Positions 1 to 10,897 of a stretch of DNA of 64,000 nt are shown one piece after another. The stretch spans positions 14,883,354-14,947,353 of the forward strand of contig NC_045142.1 in NCBI RefSeq assembly GCF_008831285.2, read 5' to 3'. This DNA comes from Nymphaea colorata (Eukaryota; Streptophyta; Magnoliopsida; Nymphaeales; Nymphaeaceae). The position numbers and the translations under genes are program-made. Every line of letters starts with the position of its first letter. Positions within the stretch are counted from its first letter, which is position 1. Below the pieces are notes generated by a model, which saw nothing but the letters and a program-made list of their open reading frames with translations, had not been told where the DNA came from and searched no databases.

Positions 1-378
1 TCTTAGTTTCTATTGCAGATCTCGACTTATAGTGTAGGTCTGCCTCGTCTGTGTTTTTTTTTTTAAAACACAAAAAATAGACTCGTAGACGTAAACACTC
101 TCTCTCACTCTGCCGCAGGCAGCATAGCCTCGTCAAGTGTTCATGATGTTTCTTATTTCTTTTGTTTTATATTGATGAAGTGAATACTTATTCCCTTATT
201 GACTGACATTGGGTCAATCAGCTCGATGAGGCGAATCCGCCAGACCCCCTAACCATGTAAATGTTTTAAACTTAAAACTTATTTTATTTAAATCTAAAAT
301 TTTAGGAATGGGCTAAAGTAACTTTCAAATAAAATGTTATTTACAACCAAAAAGTTATAAAACATATAAAACTATTAT

Positions 379-411
<33 letters not shown>

Positions 412-599
412 ATTATATATATATGCTGCACCTAAGGTCTTTCTTAAAATGCTAGTGACATAATTGCATTTCATTATAATGGGTTTTACAAAGGATGATT
501 ATATCCCTAATAAGCAATAATAAAAACAAAAATACATCACAGGTAGTAGATGATTTTTGGACCTAGAATCCAAATCAGATATAAATCCAGACCCAATTG
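1..599. other. Intergenic stretch with CA/TA microsatellite
   Basis: No coding signal was recognised. It holds a compound dinucleotide microsatellite, (CA)n followed by (TA)n, at about 378-424, in AT-rich DNA. Confidence 0.6.
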
Positions 600-2010
600 A
601 ATGTCTGCCATCCTATTATCCTAATGATCTCTCCCTCAACTTGTATGGTTTTTAGAGACAGCGGAGAACTTGCCTTTAAAAACCAAGGCCTATGCTTCGT
701 TAGACCTTTAGTAAACAAAAGTTACAAAACAGTAATGTGGTTCTCTCTATGCATATACTATGACAATTTCTTTGTCTAACTTTTTGTCTGATAAAAAGTG
801 ACCGATCTCAATTTCTTTGGTTCAGCTGGGATGTATTAGGATAATTTTTGAACTTTGATGCAAGTCCCTTTAATAGTTGCAGCTGCCAATGGAGCTGTAT
901 TCTCCAAATTATCCCTCTCTTAACTTGTACAGTTTTTAAAAACACGGTGAACTTGCCTTTAAAAACCAAGGGAGAATTCCTCATTAGACCTTTAGTAAAC
1001 AAAACAGCAATGTGGTTCTCTCTATGCATATAAATTTATAATGAGACAATTTCTTTGTCTTCAACTTTTTGTCTGATAATGACCAATCTCAATATCTTTG
1101 GTTTGGCTGGGATGGATTAGGATAATTTTTTTAACTTTGATCCAAGTCACTTCAATAGTTGCAGCTGCCAATGGAGCTGTATTCTGCATCAAGTCTTTGC
1201 CACTACTTTTTGTATTCTATTGACTCCAATAAAAGCAGAGCAGAACCCAAACTAACCTTTGGTTAAGATCTTCTGCATACTGTGCATCTGTGTCAGCAAA
1301 AATGCCATGTTTGTCATTTTCAGATCGGTTCAGGTATACAAGAGTCAGTCCTAACAATAGCCAAGAATTCTTTTAACTGCATCATTGTGTCTGGTCTGTA
1401 GCTCATGCATAAACTAGCCACTTGATTAACAACTTAAACAATACCTGGTCTGTTAAGTAAAGAAAACTTACCAAGATCCAATACCTAGCGGTGTCATGAT
1501 ATAAATCTCCATCTTGAAGGTGAGCTTGTGATGTATGTCCAATGACTTGCAGTCAGCCATCTACACTTTAGTTAACAAGTCCAAGGTGTAGTTGTGTTGA
1601 GTTAGAGTTGACTCTTTTCCTTTATCTACCTCCACCCCAAGAAAATACAGTAAACTGTAAAGTGTCAAGATCCTTCATTTTGAACATTTGACTCATAAGT
1701 TCATAACTTCTTAAAGATAGTTTGATTTGTTCCCCATGATAATAATGTCATCTACATATAACAACAACAACAAATAACTGTATAACTCAAAAAGTAAATA
1801 GAGAATGATCCAATTGAGAGCGATGAAACCAATGCTCTGAATTTCCAATAAGAAGCCATTTAAACCACACCCAAAAGCCTGATTCAATCTGTAAATAGCT
1901 CTCTTTAGTTTTCACATGTATATTTAGGGACTCCTTTTGAGTATCCTGGTCATTGCCCCATGCATACTTCCTCTTTCGATTCCTCATGAAGGTAGGAAAC
2001 TTTTACATCC
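600..2010 (-). pseudogene. Decayed Copia pol fragment (RT and RNase H)
   Basis: Read on the minus strand, this contains broken Copia polymerase sequence. A reverse-transcriptase stretch lies around 1990-1600, including the YVDD active-site box followed by IIIMGN near 1745-1775 and, upstream of it, the SQxDHSLFT-like segment typical of Copia RT. An RNase H remnant lies around 1400-1130, where AEY and an AATIEVTW-like segment recall the usual SSAEAEYRA...ATxEVTWI. Stops and frame changes are frequent, so it cannot encode a protein. No LTRs were recognised. The low-coordinate end overlaps a two-copy tandem duplication with a period of about 283 bp. Confidence 0.65.
615..1195. repeat. Two-copy tandem duplication, period ~283 bp
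   Basis: A block beginning near 615 is repeated from about 905 to 1195. Shared landmarks in both copies include a stretch running from 'acttgt' through 'tttttaaaaaccaa', 'attagacctttagtaaacaaaa', the 'ttctctctatgcatata' segment and 'gcagctgccaatggagctgt'. The copies differ by substitutions and small gaps, so the duplication is not recent. The unit includes the end of a Copia RNase H remnant. Confidence 0.8.
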
Positions 2011-2371
2011 AATTGACTAAAGCTTCACCCATGATCAACAGCACAGGAAGAACATATAAACCATAAAATTTGCTATACTCATAACTGCATCAAGTATGTA
2101 GACCAAAAAAAGCACCAGACACTAATATGTGGCCTGTTGCATATAAACTGCTAACAATCATTCCCAGACTGGGCATAACTCTTGCTCATTCATAACATAA
2201 AGATATTTTCACTTCTCTGTTTCACTGAAAAATTATTTAGAAATCCATACAAGAAACTGTTTTCTTTCTTTGTAATCTAATAAATGTGTAGGAAGCATAA
2301 TCTTAGCCTAGGAGGCTAGGATAAATGCTACATAGCAATTTTATAGTTCGTGCCTGATGCCAAAGGTAATG

Positions 2372-3598
2372 GGAAAGGAACTATGTCACATAGGTACGGG
2401 TACGGGTGCGGGTATGGGTGCCGGTGCTGGTACGGGTACGGACCATTTTTAAAAAACTTGGGTACGGGGGTTACTGCCGGACACACACATGCACATATAC
2501 ATATATATGTCAAAAAATTTCAAACAAAATAACATATTCACACATATATATATATATATATATCAAAAATTACAAACAAAATATATTCATAAATCATAAT
2601 CCAAAATTTATCAGCCTATAAGTAAAGGACACCCAACAAACCAAGAACACCACAAAGGAAGACTGTCCGAGTCCATCCAAAGAGACGTACGCCCCCTCCT
2701 CCCTCCATCCTTGTCTCTGTCTCCCACTCCCTATCTGCGCATCCATGGCTGCCGAGGCCACGGCCGCCACCAGTACTATTCTGCCTCTCGTGGGGAAGAA
2801 ACGTTATAGTGAAGACGATGCGGGGTCTTACGACGACGATGGAGGGTTTTCAATGAAGAAGGGTGGGAGGAAATGGACGGGCTTGTCGGACCCCGTGCAG
2901 GCACTGGCGAGCGTTCGGCACGAGTTCGAAGAGCATGGAGGCGTCAACATGTCCATCGAGGCGTCCGCTGTATGTTCACGGTCATGAAGCCGAAGACGAT
3001 GCGGAGGATGTTCGCCGGCGAGCTCGGTCCTAACCGAGATTTCTTCATATACAGCCGGCACTTCAACCCCACGGTGCTGAACCTCGGCCTGCAGATGGCC
3101 ACGCTGGAGGGCACCGAGGCGGCCTACTGCGCCGCCAGCGGCATGTCCGCCATCTCCTCCGTGCTGCTGCATCTCTGCGCTAGCGGAGACCATGTCGCCG
3201 CCCCGACGTGCCTCTACGGCAGCACCCACGCTCTGCTCACCCATTTCCTCCCCCGGGCAGCCAACATCACCGCCACGTTCGTCGACCCTGCCTTCACTGC
3301 CGCTGCCTTCGTCTGAACGTCGCTCAGCGAGAGGTGAGAAGAAACCCTTAAAACCTAAAAAGAAAACATGTTTTAAGTTTTAAGGGTTTTGCACTTTCGT
3401 TTTTTTTAACGTTAAAATAGTTTTAAAAGACAAAATCAAATAATCGTTAAAATTTAAAAACGGACATATTTGTACTCTGTCAAATTTGACTGTGTCCAAA
3501 AAAGGACAGATACGACCTCCAGTGCGCGGTAAACGCCGCACCAATGGCGTACCGAAGCCCGTACCCGTACCGGTACCGTTGTTACAGAGGAAAGGAAC
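2372..3598. mobile_element. Pack-MULE-like element carrying a methionine gamma-lyase fragment
   Basis: The element body is 2382-3588 (1207 bp). Its first 31 bases and the reverse complement of its last 31 bases match at 25 of 31 positions, sharing a core of GGTAC and GGTACGGGT. Directly outside lie perfect 10-bp direct repeats, GGAAAGGAAC, at 2372-2381 and 3589-3598. Terminal inverted repeats with a 9-11 bp target duplication are the signature of Mutator-like elements; hAT would give 8 bp and CACTA 3 bp. There is no transposase inside. The interior instead holds a GC-rich plant gene fragment that stands out sharply from its AT-rich surroundings. Pack-MULEs are known to favour GC-rich 5' gene portions. 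The superfamily assignment is inferred from TSD length. Confidence 0.8.
2745..3316 (+). pseudogene. MGL: Methionine gamma-lyase, 5' gene fragment, frameshifted and truncated
   Basis: Methionine gamma-lyase is a cytosolic PLP enzyme that splits methionine into methanethiol, 2-oxobutyrate and ammonia. The reading frame starts at ATG 2745 and runs to about 2967 with residues matching the plant enzyme's N-terminus, including RHEFEEHGGVNMSIEASA. It then continues in a different frame from 2969 with FTVMKPKTMRRMF, YSRHFNPTVLNL and ASGMSAISSVLLHL, up to FVDPAF near 3300, and a stop at 3314-3316. At the frame change five bases separate codons that need three (net +2, or -1), so the frame is broken. 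Only roughly the first 165-170 of about 440 residues are present; the PLP-binding lysine and the whole C-terminal half are absent. It lies inside a TIR-bounded element, so it is probably a captured fragment rather than a decayed resident gene. Confidence 0.88.
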
Positions 3599-4617
3599 CA
3601 TTTCCACCAAGATAACTTCCAAACAGAGCCAATGAAACTTAGCGATCCTTAATTAGCACCCTATCAAAGGCTAGAGCCTAGAGGTGCACATTAGTCTCCA
3701 CATTGCATCTTCTCTATCTTCCTCCTTAAAAAGGCCAGTTGAGCTTTGTGATATCTGCAGAAGTGACTAATCTCAACTCAATAATATAAAGGAGCACAAT
3801 CTCCTGCTATGTCATTAGCAAGAATCACCTAGCCAGGTGTTGACTTAACTGAGACAGGTAATAGCAAAGAAGAACAAAGACATAACAACAGGGATGGGAA
3901 CTATAAAGCACGAAAATGAAAGTACAAAATAATAGAAAAGAAGCAGGAATAAGAATAAATATATATTCAAAATTAGGCATATCACCCAAACTTTATCTTT
4001 TCTCCTATTGGAGGATATTTAAGAAGAGCTCACTACAGTAAGAGAACCTATCTTCCATTAAATTGCCCAAGGCTGAGGTCAAACATTATAAGAAACTTTG
4101 CAAATTAGCAATAAAGAAACTATGGCAATTTAAGATATAAAATTCACAGTGTAATGAAAGATATCTGCAGTTAAGTAAAGAAAATGATGAAATGAACACT
4201 GTATGTGCATGTTCAGAGGAGGAGAGAGACTGAAGATTGATGCAAATAAATGGTCTATATATTTTAGTCTGGACAGTTTAGACTGAAGGAAGAAAAAAGA
4301 GTAAACATAAATGATACAAGAGAAATGCCTGAAGACAACTTACAGATAAAAGACACTAGACATGGAGATAATAAATCACACTAAAGGAATACCACGGTTA
4401 TTTTCAAATAGGATCAAACAACAGAGATGAAAGTCAATGCAATCAAGTGGAGGAAGTGGCAGACTACATTACAACAGAAGCATCAAAAATATCTTATCTG
4501 CATTAATTTTGATCATGGACAATACTGCTACCAGAGAATTAACCCCAAGCAAGACAAATTGTGCTTATGTAGAATATTACTAGTACTTATGTAGAATATT
4601 ACTACCAAAAAATTAAA
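3599..4617. other. Intergenic / possible 3' part of KNL2
   Basis: AT-rich DNA with no long reading frame. If the KNL2 message is spliced at a potential GT donor at 4641-4640 (minus), a terminal exon or 3'UTR would fall here. I found no CENPC-like motif on the minus strand by eye. Confidence 0.4.
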
Positions 4618-7600
4618 CTAAACAAGCCAAACTAGGCTCACATGTTGGACATTCCTTTTCCTCTTCTTTTTCTTTCCTGTGGCAACTGTTTTACTGCAAC
4701 TATGCTTCGATTCCTGTAAATCATCAGAAGCCTCTGACCTCTGTCTTACCAGGCCTTCAACTTGATCACATCCAACAGCTGACAACAAATGCTTGCCAGC
4801 ATGTTGAGTGTGGAGATCAGTAGAAGGGCCATACTGCAGCTTGCACTTTTCAGTACCATGGCCAATTTTGTTAGTCAAATTCAGCAGCTCATCACTATCA
4901 AGGATTTTAGCATCTAAAATTTCTTTATTTTTAATTTCTCCAACTCCAATCTCAGTTTCCCCATGCCTGTTGTCACATACACCTCCCTTAGAACAGCTTT
5001 CTGAAACAGTGACATTCATGTTGCTACTATTCTTCTGAGTATGACAGTCTCCCTCTCTCTCTTTCCTAGGGCTCCTCAAGCTGCTTGACATAGCTCTTGA
5101 TCTAGTAGTTCTGTGTCCACTATCAAAGCTTTTAGCATCTAACCCCAGTTTATACTTGTTCTTTCCAGTTTCAGTCCCAATGAAGTGTGATCTTCTACTA
5201 TACATGTTAAGTACAGTATCCTTAAAGCAGTTTGTTGAAACAGTGACATCCTCTCCATTAGAAACCTTCTGAGTAGAACAGCCTTGTTTTCCTTCCTTCT
5301 GTGACCTCCTCAATCTACTTGACATAGCTTTCAATCTAGTAATTCCGTGACCACTATCCTTAGTTTCAGCATCTAACCTCATTTTATCTTTATTTTCCTC
5401 AATTCCAAACTCAAATGCACCCGAAGTGCTGTCATCCATGCCAACCAAGTCATCCTTGGGACAGTCCATTGGGATAACGGTATCCTTGTTGAAATCATCC
5501 TTCAGACCATAACTGTCATTGTATTCCCTTTTCTCAAGGACTTCAAAAGAACTTGACCTAGCCCTAGATCTTGTCACTCTGTGTGTGAAAGGAGCTACAG
5601 ATGATGCATCTTTCCCTGTGACCTTGATGGCCTCTGACTTCATGTGTGCACCTCTTTGTGACAGCTCCTTAGACAAACCAAGTTGACATGTCTTAGTTCT
5701 CTTTACAGGGCTCCGTAGTAAGCTGTCATTTTCAGATTCAACATGCTCATGTTTGACACTTTTAGAATTTGAACTCGTTGTGCATCCTCCAATAACTAAT
5801 TTTGCCGTATCCCTAATCCTTTCACCAACAGAATTTTCCATAAAGGCTCCACTTTCTGCATCTACTGGAGTATTTTTACCTGGCTGACGTGGAACCCTTT
5901 TATGTATTAAAACAACAGGACTAGAAACTGATGTTGCAAGAGTGCATTTAAAGGGAGTAGCCAATGGCATTACTATTTGTGATTCTGATAGGTACATGAT
6001 TTCTGAGCATGAAACATTTTGTATCTCAGGATCCTTGACAACATTACCATCCCCACCATCTAACTTCTCTACAGGAATATTCGCACTTAACATGTCATTG
6101 CTGCATTCAGGGGATTTAAGCAAGTTGTTACAATCTTTATCAAAACCAGTATTAGCTGCATATCCAACCTCATGAGTATTTGGTGTCATTTCCACAGACT
6201 GACCCACCGAAACAGAAGCCACAGAATAGAAATTCCCTGTGCCCTTCATTGGAGAAGGTTTATCTGCTGCACTTTGTTCCATATCGCTGTTTACATGTTC
6301 AAACACATGGTGTGGTTGTATGCCTTTATCTTTATATGAGATAATCTTCACTGTGTCCAACAATGTTTGTTTCATGATGGCTTCATCCACACAATTTTTT
6401 ACACATCTGTCACCATGATCAGGGTGCATTTTTCCATCAGCATCATCAAACTCCTGAATATTTCCTAAAGAAATCACAGATGAAAAAATATTATAACTGT
6501 GCATAATTCCCTTGTCTTTGTTTTTGCATGCAGCAGATGAACTGAAACGCTTTGCAATTGAGCCATGTCTAATGCAGGAGATTTCAGGAAAGAAGCAGAC
6601 TTACCTTCAATTTTCCTAGCAAAAGAGCTCTTCATTGATCTGTGACACTCTGGCCCACCAGCAGAATCATTTTTGCTCCATTTGTCATCATCTGAGAATA
6701 TTCTAACACGTCTTGCTCTACCAGTCGAATGCATCAGTTCATCAGCATTGTTATCATGTCCTAAAGAACAGCAAGAAGTATCATTGCTGCTGATGTATGT
6801 GTCGGTAAGGATTTCCCATGTAAATGGAAAGCCTGTCTGGAACAGACTTAGCACCTGCTTAATACCAAACTGATCACTTTCACAAAAATAAACAGCGGTG
6901 CAACAAGTGTGGAAGGAATCTACCATGTTCATAACAACATGAATTGATGTGTTACACATGCATACCTCACTTGGAAAACCATTTTCAGAGGTCCTTTGTC
7001 GATCAATAAGCCCAAAGAGAATAATAATAACTCCATCTGCTGTCCTAAGCCTAAAGGCATTAAGTCTTTCAACGATAGGTGCTGATTGAAAAATTCCTAC
7101 ATCCTGATCCCTGTGCAAAAAAAACACAAAAAAGGAAATGCAAAAGAAACTAACAAGGAGAAATTTTGGCACACTAAAGAAAAGGGTTCCGAATCAAGCA
7201 GTGGTGGAGTCAAATATAAGCCGAAAGGGGCATGTCCTCCCCCTATATTTTCAAAAGAATATTGTCATGAACATGCACTTTTCATGTCATTGCCCCTCTT
7301 CAACTATAATTTTTTAAATATTTGTCCCCCCTTGTCCTCACTAAAATTTCTGTGTCTGTCACTGAAATGAAGCCTCAAATGAGTCATAAAACATGTATCC
7401 ATTACTATGTATAGACCCTAAACCCCATGCATGCTCAGTACGTAAGAACCAAACGTCATTCAAATAATGGTTCCACAACAGCAGGACACTCAAGTTCCAC
7501 ATATGAGTATCTATGCCAGTATAAGCAACTATCATGACAAAAGAATTTGATTGTTACTCTCTTAAAATCATTCCTAAACCTCTTGGCAGGTTATTATGCA

Positions 7601-8876
7601 TAAAAGGCAACTTCAGTGTAAAGCACGACAATGGTCTATATTTGAAGCACAGACTACTAGGATAAAGATTGGAGTGCGAAATAATGAGGCAGATACAATG
7701 AGTTGCGCATCAAAAAGTAGGATATACCCTTTTGATAAGATGCCTCCAATGGCTAATCTTTTCCCCATGTGTGCTGTTGGTGATTTTATCAAGTACCAAT
7801 CGCGTAAATGAATCTGCGAAGCATATTAAAGGAATTAACGAGTGAAGAGTTTTACATCCACGGGAAAATAAGAACATAGTATATACAGTCAAGAGGAGAA
7901 CTATGTGATAATACCATGTTTTCCATAATGTAGCTCTTGCGATCATCGACTAATCCCATTCTCATTGTTCCACTTGAGGATCTGCTATGCACCGGCAATT
8001 GCCTGAGTTTCTCCAAGAACGCAAGGGCTCTCCTGACACTCACTGAACATCTGGATAAGGCCTGAGATGCAAAAGGTTATCAGCACGGTAACCAAAGAAC
8101 CATATCAATCTAAGAAGTACAAATGTATTCCTATCTTACGGCTTGCCTGCCTCAAAACCCTACAGAAATCAAGGCGCACATGGAGCCCTTAGATACACAA
8201 GGGATCCATGTCCCTTATTACAGGGGCAACTTATAAGTGTCATCATGAAGGCAGACACATACTCAGAACTGCATAATAATTCCGCACATAGCATTCATTT
8301 TCTGAAACTTGTTTTCCGCTTCCCACTTATATGACTATGCTAATGATAAAAATATTTGCTTCTTTGTCCAGTTGATGTACACATTCTCATGCAGACACGC
8401 ACAATAAGTACGTTCGTAGTTACCCTCCCTTTTCTCTCACTTGCTTTCCGCTTCTCTGGGTTCCATCTCCTATGTTAACAATTAAAACATTCACATCCCA
8501 CTTAATCTTCCGCTTCACATATTGCTTCATACATTTTTTTTTTTTTCCTTTTGTTGGCATATATGCTATTCATCCACCGAAATGGGCAACTTGTCAATGT
8601 TATGAAGTTGACAGGACGTTACAAGGTATTCCTTGCCCAGAGCATCGCTCCCTGATGGGTAAGGGAAGACTCTCAATGGTCTTCAAAAAATACGCATGTA
8701 CCTAGAGTAGGAATTTTAGGTTACAGGATAACCATTAAAGTCACCACGGATTTTGGGTAGCTCCGTTTCGGTAACTCGTTTAAGAGCTCACGCTAGGAGG
8801 TCTTTGAGAAATTATGCGCCTCCAGTTCGCAGATTTAAGCAATCCACTTACCAGCTACGGAGCCACTCGACTCCAT
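4618..8876 (-). CDS. KNL2: KINETOCHORE NULL2-like SANTA-domain protein
   Basis: KNL2 is the plant counterpart of MIS18BP1 and acts at centromeres in CENH3 deposition. Inferred coding exons (minus): 8876-8852, 8042-7915, 7813-7728, 7110-6966, 6854-6605 and 6464-4618. All junctions have GT...AG and the phases (1,0,2,0,1) join, giving 2481 nt or 826 aa. The SANTA domain spans about residues 52-142: HLRDWYLIKSP and GKRLAIGG in exon 3, FQSAPIVERLNAFRL, TADGV and RTSENGFPSE in exon 4, and GFPFTWE in exon 5. The large last exon encodes a hydrophilic tail with three ~78-residue repeats (TRSRAxSSS type) and a basic KKKKRKR stretch near the end that could be a nuclear localisation signal. The first exon (8 codons) and its acceptor (ag at 8044-8043) are the weakest part; ATGs in exon 2 are alternatives. 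A GT donor at 4641-4640 could remove the last few codons and add an unseen exon. Confidence 0.87.
4980..5690 (-). repeat. Three ~78-aa tandem repeats in the KNL2 tail
   Basis: Three successive segments start near 5580, 5340 and 5105 (minus strand), each with a TR-x-(R/K)A-x-SSS motif followed by basic residues and then a conserved V(T)VS...FKDTV-like stretch. The spacing between equivalent points is about 234 bp, or 78 codons, a multiple of three. The repeats have diverged but keep the frame open. A role in DNA or chromatin binding is possible but unproven. Confidence 0.7.
6855..6965 (-). other. KNL2 intron 4: 111 bp, in frame and stop-free
   Basis: The intron has donor GTATGC after PSE (GAG) and acceptor AAGCAG before VLSLFQTGFPFTWE. 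Its length is 37 codons with no stop, so reading through it inserts 37 residues, including several cysteines, into the SANTA domain. Homology to the SANTA consensus (PPEVF...FGFPPYWEE) requires removal. The insert is therefore most simply an intron that also reads as protein. Confidence 0.8.
7191..7372. mobile_element. Short hAT-like MITE in KNL2 intron 3
   Basis: The segment 7199-7364 begins CAGTGGTGGAG and ends with a sequence whose complement begins CAGTGACAGAC, so its termini are imperfect inverted repeats. The flanking 8 bases, gaatcaag and aaatgaag, match at 6 of 8 positions. It lies inside the intron between the two halves of the SANTA domain. This is a weak call based on terminal similarity only. 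Confidence 0.4.
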
Positions 8877-9220
8877 CAAAACTCTAGACCCTTCGGCAAG
8901 AAATTGCAGACCCCATCTTCTGGCAATTCGTCATGGAAATCACAGCTGACAGATGAAAGTGCACAGGAACCCACCGCCCTGAATCCCCTTCCCCTAATCC
9001 TCTAAAAATCGAGAACAATTGCTAAAATAAAAAACACACACACAACTCAAACCCTAGCTCAAGAAGCAGTAGGATAAATTAAACCAGAGATTTTCATAAC
9101 TCCTGGTGGAGCGAACCTCAAGGCGGACGATAGAGAGCGAACGAGCGAGCGAGCGAGGGAGAGCAAGAGACGGATGGAGATCATGAGGATGTGCCTCCCG
9201 GCTGGACTCTCCCGCCAAAA
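8877..9220 (-). promoter_or_regulatory. KNL2 5' leader and promoter-proximal region
   Basis: On the minus strand this precedes the first proposed ATG. It is rich in CT/TC and GCTCG runs around 9130-9175, typical of a plant 5'UTR. The transcription start is not visible. An E2F-type site lies at its upstream edge. Confidence 0.45.
9212..9219 (-). promoter_or_regulatory. Candidate E2F site TTTGGCGG
   Basis: The minus strand reads TTTGGCGG followed by GA, matching the E2F consensus WTTSSCSS. It sits 336-343 bp upstream of the proposed KNL2 ATG. E2F control of centromere-assembly genes is known in plants, so the context fits; binding is inferred. Confidence 0.5.
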
Positions 9221-9690
9221 TGTGGTGCAGGCGACCTGGATACGGATCGGTTTATCTACAATCCGTATCCAAATACGAGATTTGGGTCCCCGACCCGAAG
9301 CGGGGCTTACGACTGGGCTAGACTAAATAAGGTTTGTTAACTTAAAATGAGGCACCCAATATCTTGTTCCTGACTTTATTTCTAGCTTCGTCAACCTAGT
9401 TTTTCTTTATTGATTTCAAATACTATTGGTCATGTATTCCACAGCTCCAATTTGATTGACTTGAGACTCAAAACTTTTTCCCGTCAACGTCAATGTCTTC
9501 CTAGTGTCCATCCCAAATCTCAACCCTTCATACAGCTAATTTAAGTATCTTAATTTGTATATTTATTGATGGGATGACAATCCACACTAAACATCAACAT
9601 AAAATGTGATTAATTACATTGTGACAGATGCTATTAAGATTCTTATTTTACTCATTTACTTAGCGAAACGTGTCATTTAAAATAGTATAG
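9220..9690. other. Intergenic, nothing recognised
   Basis: No coding sequence, repeat or element end was recognised in this stretch. Confidence 0.4.
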
Positions 9691-9712
9691 ATGATTTATT
9701 TTTCAATATATA

Positions 9713-9714
9713 GA

Positions 9715-9783
<69 letters not shown>

Positions 9784-9976
9784 ACCAACAGGCTTTGTGG
9801 CCAAATAGTCATTTTTTATTTTGTGTCACTAAAAACCATCATAAAAAAGATCATTTACAACAGCCAGTTGTTTATACTTTTTAGTGATGGAACACAACTT
9901 TTACGGTGGTTTTGAACGACCCAAAATAATTTTAAAAAAAAATTATTTGGCCACAAGGATAACTGATTTTTTCAAA

Positions 9977-10031
<55 letters not shown>

Positions 10032-10303
10032 GTATACGTGCTAAGCAACTGGGTGCTGCCAATGCACCTTTTGTCATGATTTTTAGCAATACAAAATAAG
10101 AAATCCATCCAGCGACTGATAATTGTATAATATGTAACAAAATTGAAATTAGCCAGCTACCTCTATGGCTGATTTTTTTTTTTGTTTGGTGACTAAAAGC
10201 CATCATGAAAAGTATGTTCTATAAGCCAAGCAACTGGTCATTGTAGATGCACTTTTTTTTTACAATTTTTAGTAACATAAAATTTAAAAAAAAACTAATA
10301 TGG

Positions 10304-10350
<47 letters not shown>

Positions 10351-10517
10351 AACACACATTGAAATATTCTGGCCATCTGGAGTTCCATATTCCATCTAAT
10401 TAAGTCCGGCCGATGCAGGCCAACACATATATATATATATATATATTATTACCATCTAAGTACGTCTGGTGCATGCAAGCCAAAGAATTTCTCTGTCTAG
10501 TCCCAGACCAAGAAACA

Positions 10518-10566
<49 letters not shown>
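9713..10566. repeat. Cluster of CT and AT dinucleotide arrays
   Basis: A (CT)n tract at about 9715-9740 is followed by (TA)n arrays at about 9741-9781, 9982-10028, 10303-10344, 10426-10446 and 10521-10564, with another short one at 10869-10882. Between them are short, similar blocks sharing 'gcaactgg' and 'agccatcat', suggesting duplicated non-coding units. Reading frames here encode only alternating Ile-Tyr and are not genes. Confidence 0.85.
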
Positions 10567-10567
<1 letters not shown>

Positions 10568-10584
10568 GCTATGTTGCATATATT

Positions 10585-10866
10585 GGATGATTAGTTAAAA
10601 ATTTACTACAACAGGCATCATATTTAGTGGCAAAACATGTAAGATACTAAAGATACAGTGACAAAAAAGAAAGTTCTACCACTACAACGATCATTGCTCT
10701 AGGGCTTGCCGCCAAAAGAAAAGTGGCAATTTTCTCTTTTCTGTGTTAAAGACTTCTGGAGCTGACGCAAAAATTATCTGCATATTTTCTGTTGATCCTT
10801 GACAACAATTTAGCCTTGTCAAGTCAGAATAATGTTTTGGATGTAATATATATTTGTGTGTGTGTC

Positions 10867-10897
<31 letters not shown>

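Noticed and set aside
8472-8705. Plus-strand frame with a cysteine-containing segment (WATCQCYEVD)
   Set aside because: No family recognised, and it lies inside the KNL2 first intron on the opposite strand. It is probably chance.
9691-10598. Reading frames of Ile-Tyr repeats
   Set aside because: They are translations of (TA)n arrays; no composition or homology supports a protein. The same applies to 14043-14299 and 39874-40134.
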